Position numbers and translations under genes: made by a program
Part shown: piece by piece, positions 53,158 through 61,963 of the stretch
Numbering within the stretch: position 1 is the stretch's first letter
Layout of the letters: the number at the start of each line of letters is the position of its first letter
From: Mangrovimicrobium sp033283385
GTDB lineage: Bacteria; Pseudomonadota; Gammaproteobacteria; Pseudomonadales; Halieaceae
Reading direction: 5' to 3'
Assembly: GCA_033283385.1 (NCBI GenBank)
Contig: JAWMQQ010000001.1
Span: 2,604,001-2,668,000 of the forward strand
DNA: 64,000 bases
The notes under the pieces: generated by a model
The model's database searches: none
What the model saw: only the letters and a program-made list of their open reading frames with translations
What the model was told of the DNA's origin: nothing

Positions 53158-53911
53158 GCCGGTCCGCAGGGCATTCCTCGCGCTTTGCCTGGCCCTTGCA
53201 TCCCCCGCCCTCGCCAATGCCGGTGACGCCCCCGGCACACAGCTGCTGCGCCCCTACTCCGCGGTCTACAAGACCATCGCACACGGACTGGAACTGACGC
53301 TGACCCGCCGCCTGCAGGAGAGCGGCGACGGCAAATACACCCTCACCAACGACGGCAGGATTCTTGTGGTCGGCTTTCACGAGGTGAGCGTGTTCCGGGT
53401 CGAGGACGGGCATGTCGTCCCCAGAACCTATGTCTACCAGGGCAACGGCCTGATCAACCGGCGCCGGGAGGTGCACTTCACGCCGGGCTCACCGACGATT
53501 CGCAGCCTGTACAAGGGCGAGTGGTACGACCTGCCCTACAGCGAGGGCACCCTGGACCGCATGAGCCAGATGGAGCAGGTCCGGCTGGAACTGTTGCGCG
53601 ACGCCGCAGCCGAGCGCGACATTACCGTGCGGGTGGCGGACGGTCGCAAGATCAAGCAATACCTGCTGCAATACGTGGGCGAAGAGACGCTGGAAACCCC
53701 GATGGGGCCGATACAGACCGTGCACTTTCGCCGCGAGCACGAGGACCCGGAGCGCAAGTCGGACATGTGGATGGCGCCGTCACTGGATTACCTGATGGTA
53801 AAAACCGTGCACGTGGAGGACGGCAGCCCCGCCGAGATGATCCTCACCAGCGCGAGCTTCGCCGGCGAACCCGGCGCTGACACCCTCGCAGGCAAGGGCG
53901 CTGCCGACTGA
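53138..53911 (+). CDS. DUF3108 exported protein
   Basis: The 257-residue product has a signal peptide (RRAFLALCLALASPALANA) and a DUF3108 beta-rich domain (YSAVYKTIAHGLELTLTRRL through RREHEDPERKSDMWMAPSLDYLMVKT). Members are periplasmic and of unknown function. The ATG at 53138 overlaps the purN end by 20 bp; this purM-purN-DUF3108 order is shared with Pseudomonas. Its stop and that of dcd meet tail to tail. Confidence 0.85.
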   Translation: MFRVSNRPVRRAFLALCLALASPALANAGDAPGTQLLRPYSAVYKTIAHGLELTLTRRLQESGDGKYTLTNDGRILVVGFHEVSVFRVEDGHVVPRTYVYQGNGLINRRREVHFTPGSPTIRSLYKGEWYDLPYSEGTLDRMSQMEQVRLELLRDAAAERDITVRVADGRKIKQYLLQYVGEETLETPMGPIQTVHFRREHEDPERKSDMWMAPSLDYLMVKTVHVEDGSPAEMILTSASFAGEPGADTLAGKGAAD

Positions 53912-54481
53912 TCAGGCCCTCGGCAGGGTGACCCCGGTCTGGCCCTGGTATTTGCCGCCGCGATCCTTGTAGCTCACGTCGCAGACCTCGTCGGACTCGA
54001 AGAACAGCATCTGCGCCACGCCCTCGTTGGCGTAGATCTTCGCCGGCAGTGTGGTGGTGTTGGAGAATTCCAGGGTGACGTGCCCCTCCCACTCGGGCTC
54101 CAGCGGCGTCACGTTGACGATGATGCCGCAGCGCGCGTATGTCGATTTGCCGAGGCAGATGGTGAGCACATTGCGCGGGATGCGGAAGTACTCGACGGTG
54201 CGCGCCAGGGCGAAGGAATTGGGCGGAATCACGCAGACATCGCTGACCACGTCGACAAAGCTGCCCTCGTCGAAGCCCTTGGGATCGACGGTGGCCGAGT
54301 TGATGTTGGTGAACACCTTGAATTCATTGGAGCAGCGCACGTCGTAGCCGTAGCTGGAGGTGCCGTAGGAAATCAGGCGCTGGCCGCCAGCGTCCGCGCG
54401 CACCTGGCCGGCCTCGAAGGGCTCGATCATGCCGTGTTCCTGCGCCATGCGGCGAATCCACTTGTCTGCCTTGATACTCAC
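53912..54481 (-). CDS. dcd: dCTP deaminase
   Basis: Dcd deaminates dCTP to dUTP for thymidylate synthesis. The 189-residue trimeric dUTPase-like enzyme has SYGTSSYGYDVRCSNEF, the catalytic-site IIVNVTPLEPEWEGHVTLEFSNTT and LFFESDE. A GTG start at 54481 behind GGAAGGG gives MSIKADKWIRRMA, the family start. It follows mrp with a 14-bp gap. Confidence 0.96.
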   Translation of the reverse strand: MSIKADKWIRRMAQEHGMIEPFEAGQVRADAGGQRLISYGTSSYGYDVRCSNEFKVFTNINSATVDPKGFDEGSFVDVVSDVCVIPPNSFALARTVEYFRIPRNVLTICLGKSTYARCGIIVNVTPLEPEWEGHVTLEFSNTTTLPAKIYANEGVAQMLFFESDEVCDVSYKDRGGKYQGQTGVTLPRA

Positions 54482-54495
54482 GCTCGCCCTTCCGT

Positions 54496-55311
54496 TCAGT
54501 CGTCGGTGATCCTGATCTCGGGAAACTGCCGCACGGCGGATTCCCCTGTATTTTCCAGTGCGTCGCGCACATTGCGCGCGATGGCGAGAAACGCCTGCGC
54601 CGCCGCCGAGTCCGGCGCGGACAGCACCGTCGGCTTGCCCGCATCGGTCTGCTCGCGGATGCCGCGGTCCAGTGGCAGGCTGCCCAGCAGCGGCACACCG
54701 TATTCCTGCGCGATGCGCTTGCCGCCGTCCGCGCCGAAGATATGCTCCTCGTGGCCGCAGTTGCTGCATACGTGCATGGCCATGTTCTCCACCACGCCCA
54801 GCACCGGCACGTCCACCTTGCGGAACATCTCGATGCCCTTCTGCGCGTCCAGCAGGGCGATGTCCTGCGGCGTGGTGACGATGACCGCGCCGGCCACGCG
54901 CGCCTTTTGCGAGAGGGTCAGCTGCACGTCGCCGGTGCCCGGCGGCATGTCGATCACCAGGAAGTCCAGCGGTCCCCACAGGGTCTGCTCCAGCATCTGC
55001 GCCAGCGCGCCGCCGGCCATCGGTCCGCGCCAGACCATCGGCGTACGCTCGGAAACCAGATAACCCATGGACATGGTCTTGAGGCCCTGCGCCTTGACCG
55101 GCAGCAGGAACTGGCCACCCTGCTGTTCGGGGCGCACACCCTCGTCCACGCCGAGCATCACCTGCTGGCTGGGGCCGTAGATGTCGGCGTCCAGCAGGCC
55201 GACCTCGGCGCCCAGTTGTTTCAGCGCCAGGGCGAGGTTGACCGCCACGGTGGATTTGCCGACACCGCCCTTGCCGGAGGCGACGGCGATGATGTGCTTG
55301 ATATCGTTCAT
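54496..55311 (-). CDS. mrp: Iron-sulfur cluster carrier Mrp/ApbC
   Basis: Mrp is a P-loop ATPase that carries Fe-S clusters. The 271-residue protein has the deviant Walker A SGKGGVGKST at 12-21 and the C-terminal CxxC (MHVCSNCGHEEHIFG) for cluster binding. It lacks the N-terminal DUF59 (MIP18-like) domain of the long form, as in the short gammaproteobacterial types. Many redox proteins in this window need Fe-S clusters (RsxB, RsxC, IOR). Divergent from metG. Confidence 0.93.
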   Translation of the reverse strand: MNDIKHIIAVASGKGGVGKSTVAVNLALALKQLGAEVGLLDADIYGPSQQVMLGVDEGVRPEQQGGQFLLPVKAQGLKTMSMGYLVSERTPMVWRGPMAGGALAQMLEQTLWGPLDFLVIDMPPGTGDVQLTLSQKARVAGAVIVTTPQDIALLDAQKGIEMFRKVDVPVLGVVENMAMHVCSNCGHEEHIFGADGGKRIAQEYGVPLLGSLPLDRGIREQTDAGKPTVLSAPDSAAAQAFLAIARNVRDALENTGESAVRQFPEIRITDD

Positions 55312-55379
55312 AGGGGCAGGATTGTGCAAAGGGCGCCAGTATATGGACAGCGGTGCATGGTAAACAACCCCCACCCACC

Positions 55380-55458
55380 GTAGGAGCCCGTTACACGGGC
55401 GACCGACCGCTACGCCCGAGCACGGATCGGGGCGATCGCGCGCAGAGCGCGCTCCTAC
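55380..55458. repeat. REP-like palindromes between mrp and metG
   Basis: A unit starting GTAGGAGCCCGTTACACGGGCGA at 55380 faces an inverted unit GCGATCGCGCGCAGAGCGCGCTCCTAC ending at 55458, separated by about 29 bp. It lies in the divergent promoter gap, 69 bp before the metG ATG. It could affect transcription start or supercoiling between the two genes. Confidence 0.85.
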
Positions 55459-55530
55459 GGCAACGTGAAATCGGGGGGCAAAACCGCTATAGTAGCGCCC
55501 CTTTTTTCCAGCACAGAGACCGCCCGATTT

Positions 55531-57597
55531 ATGCCCGCCGACGCCCCCCGCAAGATCCTGGTCACCAGCGCCCTGCCCTACGCCAACGCGCCGTTGCACC
55601 TGGGGCACATGCTGGAGCAGATCCAGACCGATATCTGGGTGCGCTTCCAGCAATCGCGCGGCCACGACTGCCTGTACGTCTGCGCCGACGACGCCCACGG
55701 CACGGCGATCATGCTGGCGGCAGAAAAGCAGGGCATCAGCCCGGAAGAGCACATCGAGCGCATCCGCGCCGAGCACGAGCGCGACAGCGCCGGCTTCCTG
55801 ATCGGCTTCGCCAACTACTACAGCACCCACTCCGAGGAGAACCGCCACTGGAGTGCGGAGATCTACCGCCGGCTCAAGGCCAACGGCCACATCGCCACCC
55901 GGGAGATCACCCAGGCCTACGACCCGGAGAAAAACCTGTTCCTGGCGGACCGCTTCATCAAGGGCACCTGCCCGCGCTGCAAGACCCCGGACCAGTACGG
56001 CGACAACTGCGAGGCCTGCGGCGCCACCTACACCCCGGCCGAGCTGATCGACCCGAAGTCGGCGATCTCCGGCGCTACCCCGGTGGAGAAGGAATCCACG
56101 CACTTTTTCTTCCGCCTGCCGGAGTTCGAGGACATGCTGCGCCAGTGGCTGGACGCGGACAACCTGCAGGCGCAGGTCGCCAACAAGCTGCGCGAGTGGC
56201 TGGACGCGGGCCTGCAGGAGTGGGACATCAGCCGCGACGCCCCCTACTTCGGGTTCGAGATTCCGGACGAACCCGGCAAGTACTTCTACGTCTGGCTGGA
56301 CGCCCCCATCGGCTACATCGCCAGCTTCCAGAACTACTGTACGCGAACCGGGCATGAATTCGACGAGTACCTCCGCCCCGGCACGAACACCGAGCTGTAC
56401 CACTTCATCGGCAAGGACATCGTGAATTTCCACGGCCTGTTCTGGCCGGCGATGCTGCACTCGGCCGGCATGCGCACGCCCACCGGCGTCTTCGCCCACG
56501 GCTTCCTCACGATCAACGGCGCCAAGATGTCGAAGAGCCGCGGCACCTTCATCAACGCCCGCCGCTACCTGGACCAGGGGCTGGACCCCGAGTACCTGCG
56601 CTACTACTTCGCCACCAAGCTGAGCGCCGGCGTCGACGACATGGACCTCAACCTCGAGGACTTCGTGCAGCGGGTGAACTCGGACGTGGTCGGCAAGGTA
56701 GTGAACATCGCCAGCCGCTGCGCCGGCTTCCTGCGCAAGCGCTTCGACAACCGGCTGGCCGCCGATTGCGCGGAGCCCGCGCTGCTCGACGAGTTCATCG
56801 CCGCGGGCGCCGGCATTGCCGAACTTTACGAAGCGCGCGAATTCAACAAGGCAATCCGCGAGATCGTCGCACTGGCTGACCGCGCCAACCAGTACATCGA
56901 CCAGCGCAAGCCCTGGGTGCTCGCGAAAGAAGAGGGTCGCGAACAGGACGTTCTGGACGCCTGCAGCGTGGGCATCAACCTGTTCCGCGTGCTGATGACC
57001 TACCTGAAGCCTGTGCTGCCGGCGATGGCGGAAAAGTCCGAGGCCTTCCTCAAGGTGTCGCTGGACTGGACGGCGCTGGAAGGGCCGCTACTTTCCCACG
57101 AGCTGGCGGACTTCTCTCCGCTGATGACGCGAGTGGATCCCAAACAGGTAGAGGCGCTGATCGATACCGGGGCTGTAGGAGCCCGCTCCGCGGGCGATGC
57201 CCAACCGGTCAAGTCAGCTGACGGTGGCAAGAAAAAGGTATCGGAATCGCCTGCAGAGCAGGCTCCTACAACCATACAGTTCGACGACTTCGCGAAGATC
57301 GACCTGCGCGTCGCACTGATCACCGCCGCGGACCATGTCGACGGCGCCGATAAGCTGCTGCGACTCACCCTGGACCTGGGCGACCAGGGCCAGCGCCAGG
57401 TCTTCGCCGGCATCAAGGCCGCCTACCAGCCGGAGCAACTGGTGGGACGCCACACCGTGGTGGTCGCCAACCTGGCGCCGCGCAAGATGCGCTTCGGTGT
57501 TTCCGAGGGCATGGTGCTGGCGGCGGGACCGGGCGGCGAGGACATTTTCCTGCTGCAGCCGGACGCGGGCGCGCAGCCCGGCATGCAGGTGAAATAG
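55531..57597 (+). CDS. metG: Methionine-tRNA ligase
   Basis: MetG charges tRNA-Met. The 688-residue protein has HLGH at 23-26, the zinc-knuckle cysteines (CPRCKT...CEACG at about 149-165), KMSKS (GAKMSKSRGTF), the anticodon-binding helical domain and a C-terminal tRNA-binding OB domain (residues about 583-688, FAKIDLRVALI). The linker at about residues 549-580 is encoded by two REP units and intervening Lys-rich codons (KKKV). The frame stays open. Eleven residues longer than the E. coli enzyme, in this linker. The ATG at 55531 gives the normal start; upstream frame is REP sequence. Confidence 0.96.
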   Translation: MPADAPRKILVTSALPYANAPLHLGHMLEQIQTDIWVRFQQSRGHDCLYVCADDAHGTAIMLAAEKQGISPEEHIERIRAEHERDSAGFLIGFANYYSTHSEENRHWSAEIYRRLKANGHIATREITQAYDPEKNLFLADRFIKGTCPRCKTPDQYGDNCEACGATYTPAELIDPKSAISGATPVEKESTHFFFRLPEFEDMLRQWLDADNLQAQVANKLREWLDAGLQEWDISRDAPYFGFEIPDEPGKYFYVWLDAPIGYIASFQNYCTRTGHEFDEYLRPGTNTELYHFIGKDIVNFHGLFWPAMLHSAGMRTPTGVFAHGFLTINGAKMSKSRGTFINARRYLDQGLDPEYLRYYFATKLSAGVDDMDLNLEDFVQRVNSDVVGKVVNIASRCAGFLRKRFDNRLAADCAEPALLDEFIAAGAGIAELYEAREFNKAIREIVALADRANQYIDQRKPWVLAKEEGREQDVLDACSVGINLFRVLMTYLKPVLPAMAEKSEAFLKVSLDWTALEGPLLSHELADFSPLMTRVDPKQVEALIDTGAVGARSAGDAQPVKSADGGKKKVSESPAEQAPTTIQFDDFAKIDLRVALITAADHVDGADKLLRLTLDLGDQGQRQVFAGIKAAYQPEQLVGRHTVVVANLAPRKMRFGVSEGMVLAAGPGGEDIFLLQPDAGAQPGMQVK
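57175..57269. repeat. Inverted REP pair inside the metG coding sequence
   Basis: GTAGGAGCCCGCTCCGCGGGCGAT at 57175-57198 (24 nt) and the inverted form at 57246-57269, beginning ATCGCCTGC and ending GCTCCTAC, are separated by 47 bp. They are the same family as the intergenic units and are read in frame as V-G-A-R-S-A-G-D and S-P-A-E-Q-A-P-T. The REP falls in the flexible linker between the synthetase body and the C-terminal OB domain. Confidence 0.85.
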
Positions 57598-57715
57598 CGC
57601 TTTTTTAGCTGCTGCGAGGCGCGGGTCAAACCGCTAGAATAAAAAATCGGGCCGCGTTTCCGGCAGTAAACCGCACTGGGCTGGGGCAAGGCCGGGCAAG
57701 GATGAGAGAGCAACC

Positions 57716-58294
57716 ATGCTGGCAGATTATTCCGTACTGTTGATCGGGGCGATCCTCGTCAACAACTTCGTGCTGGTGCAGTTCCTCGGGCTGTGCCCGT
57801 TCATGGGTGTCTCCAACAAACTGGAGACTGCCATGGGCATGTCCATGGCCACCACCTTCGTGCTCACCCTCGCCTCCGCCTGCAGCAACCTGACCTACCA
57901 CTTCCTGCTGGAACCGCTGGGGCTGGAATACCTGAAGACCATCTCCTTCATCCTGGTGATCGCCGTGGTGGTGCAATTCACCGAGATGGTCGTGCGCAAG
58001 ACCAGCCCGCTGCTCTACCAGGTGCTGGGCGTCTACCTGCCGCTGATCACCACCAACTGCGCGGTGCTCGGTGTCGCCCTGCTCAACCTGAACAAGGACC
58101 ACAATTTCCTGCAGTCGCTGTTCTACGGTTTCGGCGCGGCCGTCGGCTTTTCCCTGGTGCTGGTGCTGTTCGCGGCGATGCGCGAGCGGCTTGCCGTGGC
58201 GGACGTACCGGCGCCCTTCCAGGGCGCGGCCATCGGCATGATCACCGCCGGCATGATGTCGCTGGCCTTCATGGGGTTTGCGGGGCTGGTATAG
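57716..58294 (+). CDS. rsxA: Rsx/Rnf electron transport complex subunit A
   Basis: RsxA is one of two inverted homologous membrane subunits of the ion-translocating ferredoxin:NAD oxidoreductase-like complex. The 192-residue protein has six helices and the NNFVLVQFLGLCPFMGVS motif with a Cys that coordinates the membrane iron-sulfur cluster, and LITTNCAVLG. First gene of rsxABCDGE; the gap of 118 bp after metG contains its promoter. Confidence 0.97.
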   Translation: MLADYSVLLIGAILVNNFVLVQFLGLCPFMGVSNKLETAMGMSMATTFVLTLASACSNLTYHFLLEPLGLEYLKTISFILVIAVVVQFTEMVVRKTSPLLYQVLGVYLPLITTNCAVLGVALLNLNKDHNFLQSLFYGFGAAVGFSLVLVLFAAMRERLAVADVPAPFQGAAIGMITAGMMSLAFMGFAGLV

Positions 58295-58300
58295 AACGCC

Positions 58301-58906
58301 GTGATCGAACTCCTGTTACAACACCCGCTGCTCGCGGCCCTGATCGCGCTGGTCGGGCTCGGCGTCGCCTTCGGCGCGCTGCTTGGCTTCGCCGCGGTGC
58401 GCTTTCGCACCGAGGGCAACCCCATCGTCGACCAGATTAACGCCATCCTGCCGCAGACCCAGTGCGGCCAGTGCGGACACCCGGGCTGCCGGCCCTACGC
58501 CGAAGCGATCGCGGCGGGTGAGGATATCAACAAGTGCCCGCCAGGTGGGCAGGCGGGCATCGAGGCGCTGGCCGACCTGCTGGACCGCGAGGTCATCCCG
58601 CTGGACGCCGAGCACGGCGAGGAGAAGCTGCCGCAGGTGGCCTACATCCGCGAGGATGAATGCATCGGCTGCACCAAGTGCATCCAGGCCTGCCCGGTGG
58701 ACGCCATCCTCGGCGCCGCCAAGCACATGCACACTGTCATCGTCAGCGAGTGCACCGGCTGCGACCTCTGCGTGGAGCCCTGCCCGGTGGACTGCATCGA
58801 CATGATCCCGCAGCAGCAGAGCCTGCAGACCTGGCACTGGCAGCTGCCCGAGTCCAGTCCCCGCAGCGCCGATATCATCGCCACCGATGCCGGTGAAGCG
58901 GCATGA
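58301..58906 (+). CDS. rsxB: Rsx/Rnf electron transport complex subunit B
   Basis: RsxB is an iron-sulfur carrier. The 201-residue protein has one N-terminal membrane helix, a four-cysteine cluster domain (ILPQTQCGQCGHPGCRPYAEAI then INKCPPGG) and two ferredoxin-type 4Fe-4S motifs (CIGCTKCIQACPVDAI, CTGCDLCVEPCPVDCI). GTG start at 58301, six bases after rsxA. The C-terminal ~35 residues are variable. Confidence 0.97.
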   Translation: MIELLLQHPLLAALIALVGLGVAFGALLGFAAVRFRTEGNPIVDQINAILPQTQCGQCGHPGCRPYAEAIAAGEDINKCPPGGQAGIEALADLLDREVIPLDAEHGEEKLPQVAYIREDECIGCTKCIQACPVDAILGAAKHMHTVIVSECTGCDLCVEPCPVDCIDMIPQQQSLQTWHWQLPESSPRSADIIATDAGEAA

Positions 58907-60933
58907 GAAAAATCCACGATTTCCACGGCGGCATCCACCCGCCGGAAAACAAGCTGCAATCCCTCGGCTCGCCGGTGCGCGACGCGGGCATCCCGGCGCA
59001 ACTGGTGCTGCCGCTGGCACAGCATATCGGCGCGCCGGCGGTGCCGCTGGTAAATGTCGGTGATCGTGTGCTCAAGGGCCAGAAAATCGCCGACGCCGCC
59101 GGTGCTGTGAGCGCCGGCCTGCACGCACCCACCTCCGGCACCATCGCCGCAATCGAGTCCCGGCAGGTCGCGCACCCTTCCGGGTTCAGCGCGCCGTGCA
59201 TTGTCATCGACTGTGACGGCGAGGACCGCTGGGCCGAACTACCGGCGCCGGTCCGCTTCGAGGAGTTGGACAGCGAGACCATCCTCGCCCGCATCCGCGA
59301 GGCGGGCATCGCCGGTATGGGGGGCGCGGGCTTCCCCGCGGCGGTGAAGCTCGGCCTGCGGCCCGGCACCCGCATCGAGACCCTGATCATCAACGGCACC
59401 GAGTGCGAACCTTACATCACCGCCGACGACGTGCTGATGCGCGAGCGCGCACCGGAGATCGTGCGCGGCGCGCAGATTCTCGCCCGGCTGGTGCAGCCGG
59501 GCGAGACTGTCATCGGTGTCGAGGACAACAAGCCGGAGGCTATCCAGGCGCTGCGCGCCGCCGCCGAAGGCAGTGATATCCAGATCGCCGTATTCCCCAC
59601 CAAGTACCCCTCCGGCGGGGAAAAACAGCTGATCGAAATACTCACCGGCAAGCAGGTGCCCTCTGGCGGGCTGCCCGCGGACATAGGCGTGGTCTGCCAG
59701 AATGTCGGCACCACGGTAGCCGTGCGCGCCGCGGTGGAGGAAGGCCGGCCGCTGATCTCGCGCATCACCACCGTGACCGGCGAGGCGGTATCGCAACCGC
59801 AGAATTTCGAAGTGCTGATCGGCACGCCCATGTCGCACCTGCTGCAACTGGCCGGCTACGACGCCGGCAAGAATCGCCGGCTGGTGATGGGCGGGCCGAT
59901 GATGGGCTTCACCGTGCCCGACCCGGGCGTGCCCATCGTCAAGACCACAAACTGCATCCTTGCGCCGACCGAGGCCGAGCTGCCCAGCCCGCCGCCCGCC
60001 CAGGCCTGCATCCGCTGCGGCCTGTGCGCGCAGGCCTGCCCGGCCAGCCTGCTGCCCCAGCAGTTGTACTGGTTCGCCCGCGGCCGGGAATTCGAGAAGG
60101 CGGAGATGCACAACCTGTTCGACTGCATCGAGTGCGGCGCCTGCTCCTATGTCTGCCCCAGCAATATCCCGCTGGTGCAGTACTACCGCGCCGCCAAGGC
60201 CGAGGTCCTCCAGCTGCGCCGCGACGCCGAGAAAGCGGAACACTCGCGACTGCGCTTCGAGGCGCGCCAGGAACGCCTGGAGCGCGAGGAAGCCGAGAAA
60301 GAAGCCAGGCGCATCGCCCGTAAGAAGGCCGCCGAGGAAAAAGCCCGGCTGGCGGCCGAATCCGGCGGCGGCGAGATCGATCCGGTACAGGCGGCCATCG
60401 AGCGTGCGAAAGCCAAAAAAGCGGCCCAGGCTGCGGGTGCCGGCACTGGCGAAAGCGATCAGGAAAAACTGGAAAAGGCTGTGGTCACCACCCGCGAGCG
60501 CCTGGCCAAGGCCGAGGAAAAACTCGCCACCGCGCGCAGTGAAGGCTCGGAGCACATCGCCGCGCTGGAAACCGGCGTGGAAAAAACCCGCGCCAAACTG
60601 GCCGCGGCTGAAAAGGCCCTGGGCGACTACCAGGTACAGCATCCGGGCAATGGCGAAAACGACGAACCCGCCACCGGCGACGCCGCACAGGCGGCGATCC
60701 AGCGGGCGATGGCGGCGCGCGCCGCCGAAGCGTCGAAGAGCCCACTGGAAAAAGCCCGGGACAACCTGGAAAAACTCGAGGCGCGCCTGGCCAAGTCCGA
60801 GGCGCGCCTGGCCGAAGGCCGCGCCGCCGGTGAGGAAGACAAGATCATCGAGGCGCTGGAATCCAGCGTCGAGCGCCTGAAAGAACGCGCCGCCGCCGCC
60901 CGCGCGGAACTCGAAGCACAGGAGGCCGGCTGA
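58903..60933 (+). CDS. rsxC: Rsx/Rnf electron transport complex subunit C
   Basis: RsxC holds the NADH/FMN site and 4Fe-4S clusters. The 676-residue protein has GMGGAGFPAAVK (about 141-152), ferredoxin motifs CIRCGLCAQACP and CIECGACSYVCPSNIP (about 368-420), and a Lys/Ala/Glu-rich coiled-coil tail from about residue 440. The tail holds two copies of a roughly 80-residue repeat, each starting AAI-(E/Q)-RA and continuing with LEK and RLAKAEEKLA-like helices. Shorter than E. coli RsxC (740) because of fewer tail repeats. Start overlaps rsxB (ATGA). Confidence 0.96.
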   Translation: MRKIHDFHGGIHPPENKLQSLGSPVRDAGIPAQLVLPLAQHIGAPAVPLVNVGDRVLKGQKIADAAGAVSAGLHAPTSGTIAAIESRQVAHPSGFSAPCIVIDCDGEDRWAELPAPVRFEELDSETILARIREAGIAGMGGAGFPAAVKLGLRPGTRIETLIINGTECEPYITADDVLMRERAPEIVRGAQILARLVQPGETVIGVEDNKPEAIQALRAAAEGSDIQIAVFPTKYPSGGEKQLIEILTGKQVPSGGLPADIGVVCQNVGTTVAVRAAVEEGRPLISRITTVTGEAVSQPQNFEVLIGTPMSHLLQLAGYDAGKNRRLVMGGPMMGFTVPDPGVPIVKTTNCILAPTEAELPSPPPAQACIRCGLCAQACPASLLPQQLYWFARGREFEKAEMHNLFDCIECGACSYVCPSNIPLVQYYRAAKAEVLQLRRDAEKAEHSRLRFEARQERLEREEAEKEARRIARKKAAEEKARLAAESGGGEIDPVQAAIERAKAKKAAQAAGAGTGESDQEKLEKAVVTTRERLAKAEEKLATARSEGSEHIAALETGVEKTRAKLAAAEKALGDYQVQHPGNGENDEPATGDAAQAAIQRAMAARAAEASKSPLEKARDNLEKLEARLAKSEARLAEGRAAGEEDKIIEALESSVERLKERAAAARAELEAQEAG

Positions 60934-60934
60934 C

Positions 60935-61963
60935 ATGGCACTGATGCGGGTGACCTCACCCCACGCACACGGCCCCCTCACCACGCGGCAGGTCATGCTG
61001 CAGGTGCTGCTGGCCACCGCGCCCGGCGTGCTGGTACTCACCAGTTTCTTCGGCTTCGGCACGCTGGTGAACATCGCCTTCGCCGCGCTGCTGGCCGTCG
61101 CCTTCGAGGCGCTGGCTCTGCGCCTGCGCCGCCGCCCGCTGGGCTTTTACCTCGGCGATTGCAGCGCCCTTGTCACCGCGGTGTTACTGGGCATCGCCCT
61201 GCCGCCCTACTCGCCATGGTGGCTGATCGGCGTCGGTATCGCCGCCGCCATCCTCATGGCCAAGCATCTCTACGGCGGGATGGGCTACAACCCCTTCAAC
61301 CCGGCGATGGTCGGCTACGTGGTGCTGCTGATCTCTTTCCCGGTACAGATGACCAGCTGGGCGCCACCGCACAGTGCGGGCGCGGTACCGGGCCTGGTGG
61401 ATGCGCTGCGCGCCTGCTTCGACCCCTCGGGCTATGACGGCGCCACCATGGCGACGCCCCTGGATGTGATGAAGCAGAACCACAGCCTGCTGGTGGAAGA
61501 CCTGTGGGCGCAGAACCCGCAGTTCGGCCGCTGGGCCGGCGCCGGCTGGGAGTGGGCCAACCTCGCCTTCCTCGCCGGCGGCCTGTGGTTGCTGTACCGG
61601 CGAATTTTCACTTGGCACGCACCGGTCGCGATGCTCGCGGTGCTGGCGCTGATGGCGGCGATTTTCTACGACAACGGCAGCTCCGCCAGCGGCGGCTCGC
61701 CCCTGTTCCACCTGCTCTCCGGCGCCACCATGCTCGGCGCGTTCTTTATCGTGACCGACCCGGTAACCTCGGCGGTCTCGGTGCGCGGCCGGCTGGTCTA
61801 CGGCGCGCTGATCGGCCTGCTGGTCTACCTGATTCGCGTATTCGGCAACTACCCGGACGCGGTCGCCTTCGCGGTGCTGATCATGAATTTCGCGGCGCCC
61901 TTCATCGACCAGTACACACAGCCGCGCACCTACGGCCACGCGGGCACCGGAGGCGACTCCTGA
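60935..61963 (+). CDS. rsxD: Rsx/Rnf electron transport complex subunit D
   Basis: RsxD is an integral membrane flavoprotein of the complex. The 342-residue protein has eight or more helices, the KHLYGGMGYNPFNPAMVGYV segment and the covalent FMN motif DGATMAT, with Thr171 as the expected FMN-phosphoester site. It needs ApbE for flavinylation. Starts one base after the rsxC stop; its stop overlaps the rsxG start region (TGATG). Confidence 0.96.
   Translation: MALMRVTSPHAHGPLTTRQVMLQVLLATAPGVLVLTSFFGFGTLVNIAFAALLAVAFEALALRLRRRPLGFYLGDCSALVTAVLLGIALPPYSPWWLIGVGIAAAILMAKHLYGGMGYNPFNPAMVGYVVLLISFPVQMTSWAPPHSAGAVPGLVDALRACFDPSGYDGATMATPLDVMKQNHSLLVEDLWAQNPQFGRWAGAGWEWANLAFLAGGLWLLYRRIFTWHAPVAMLAVLALMAAIFYDNGSSASGGSPLFHLLSGATMLGAFFIVTDPVTSAVSVRGRLVYGALIGLLVYLIRVFGNYPDAVAFAVLIMNFAAPFIDQYTQPRTYGHAGTGGDS

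Noticed and set aside
55312..56499. N-terminal extension of mrp to 667 residues
   Set aside because: The extension runs antisense through metG and has no homology; the ATG at 55311 starts the canonical Mrp sequence.
57598..57715. A terminator between metG and rsxA
   Set aside because: A TTTTTT run follows the metG stop, but no stable stem precedes it outside the coding sequence.
59239..61074. A 611-residue minus-strand frame over rsxC
   Set aside because: Antisense to a certain gene; Phe/Gly/Leu-rich mirror of the RsxC coiled-coil codons.
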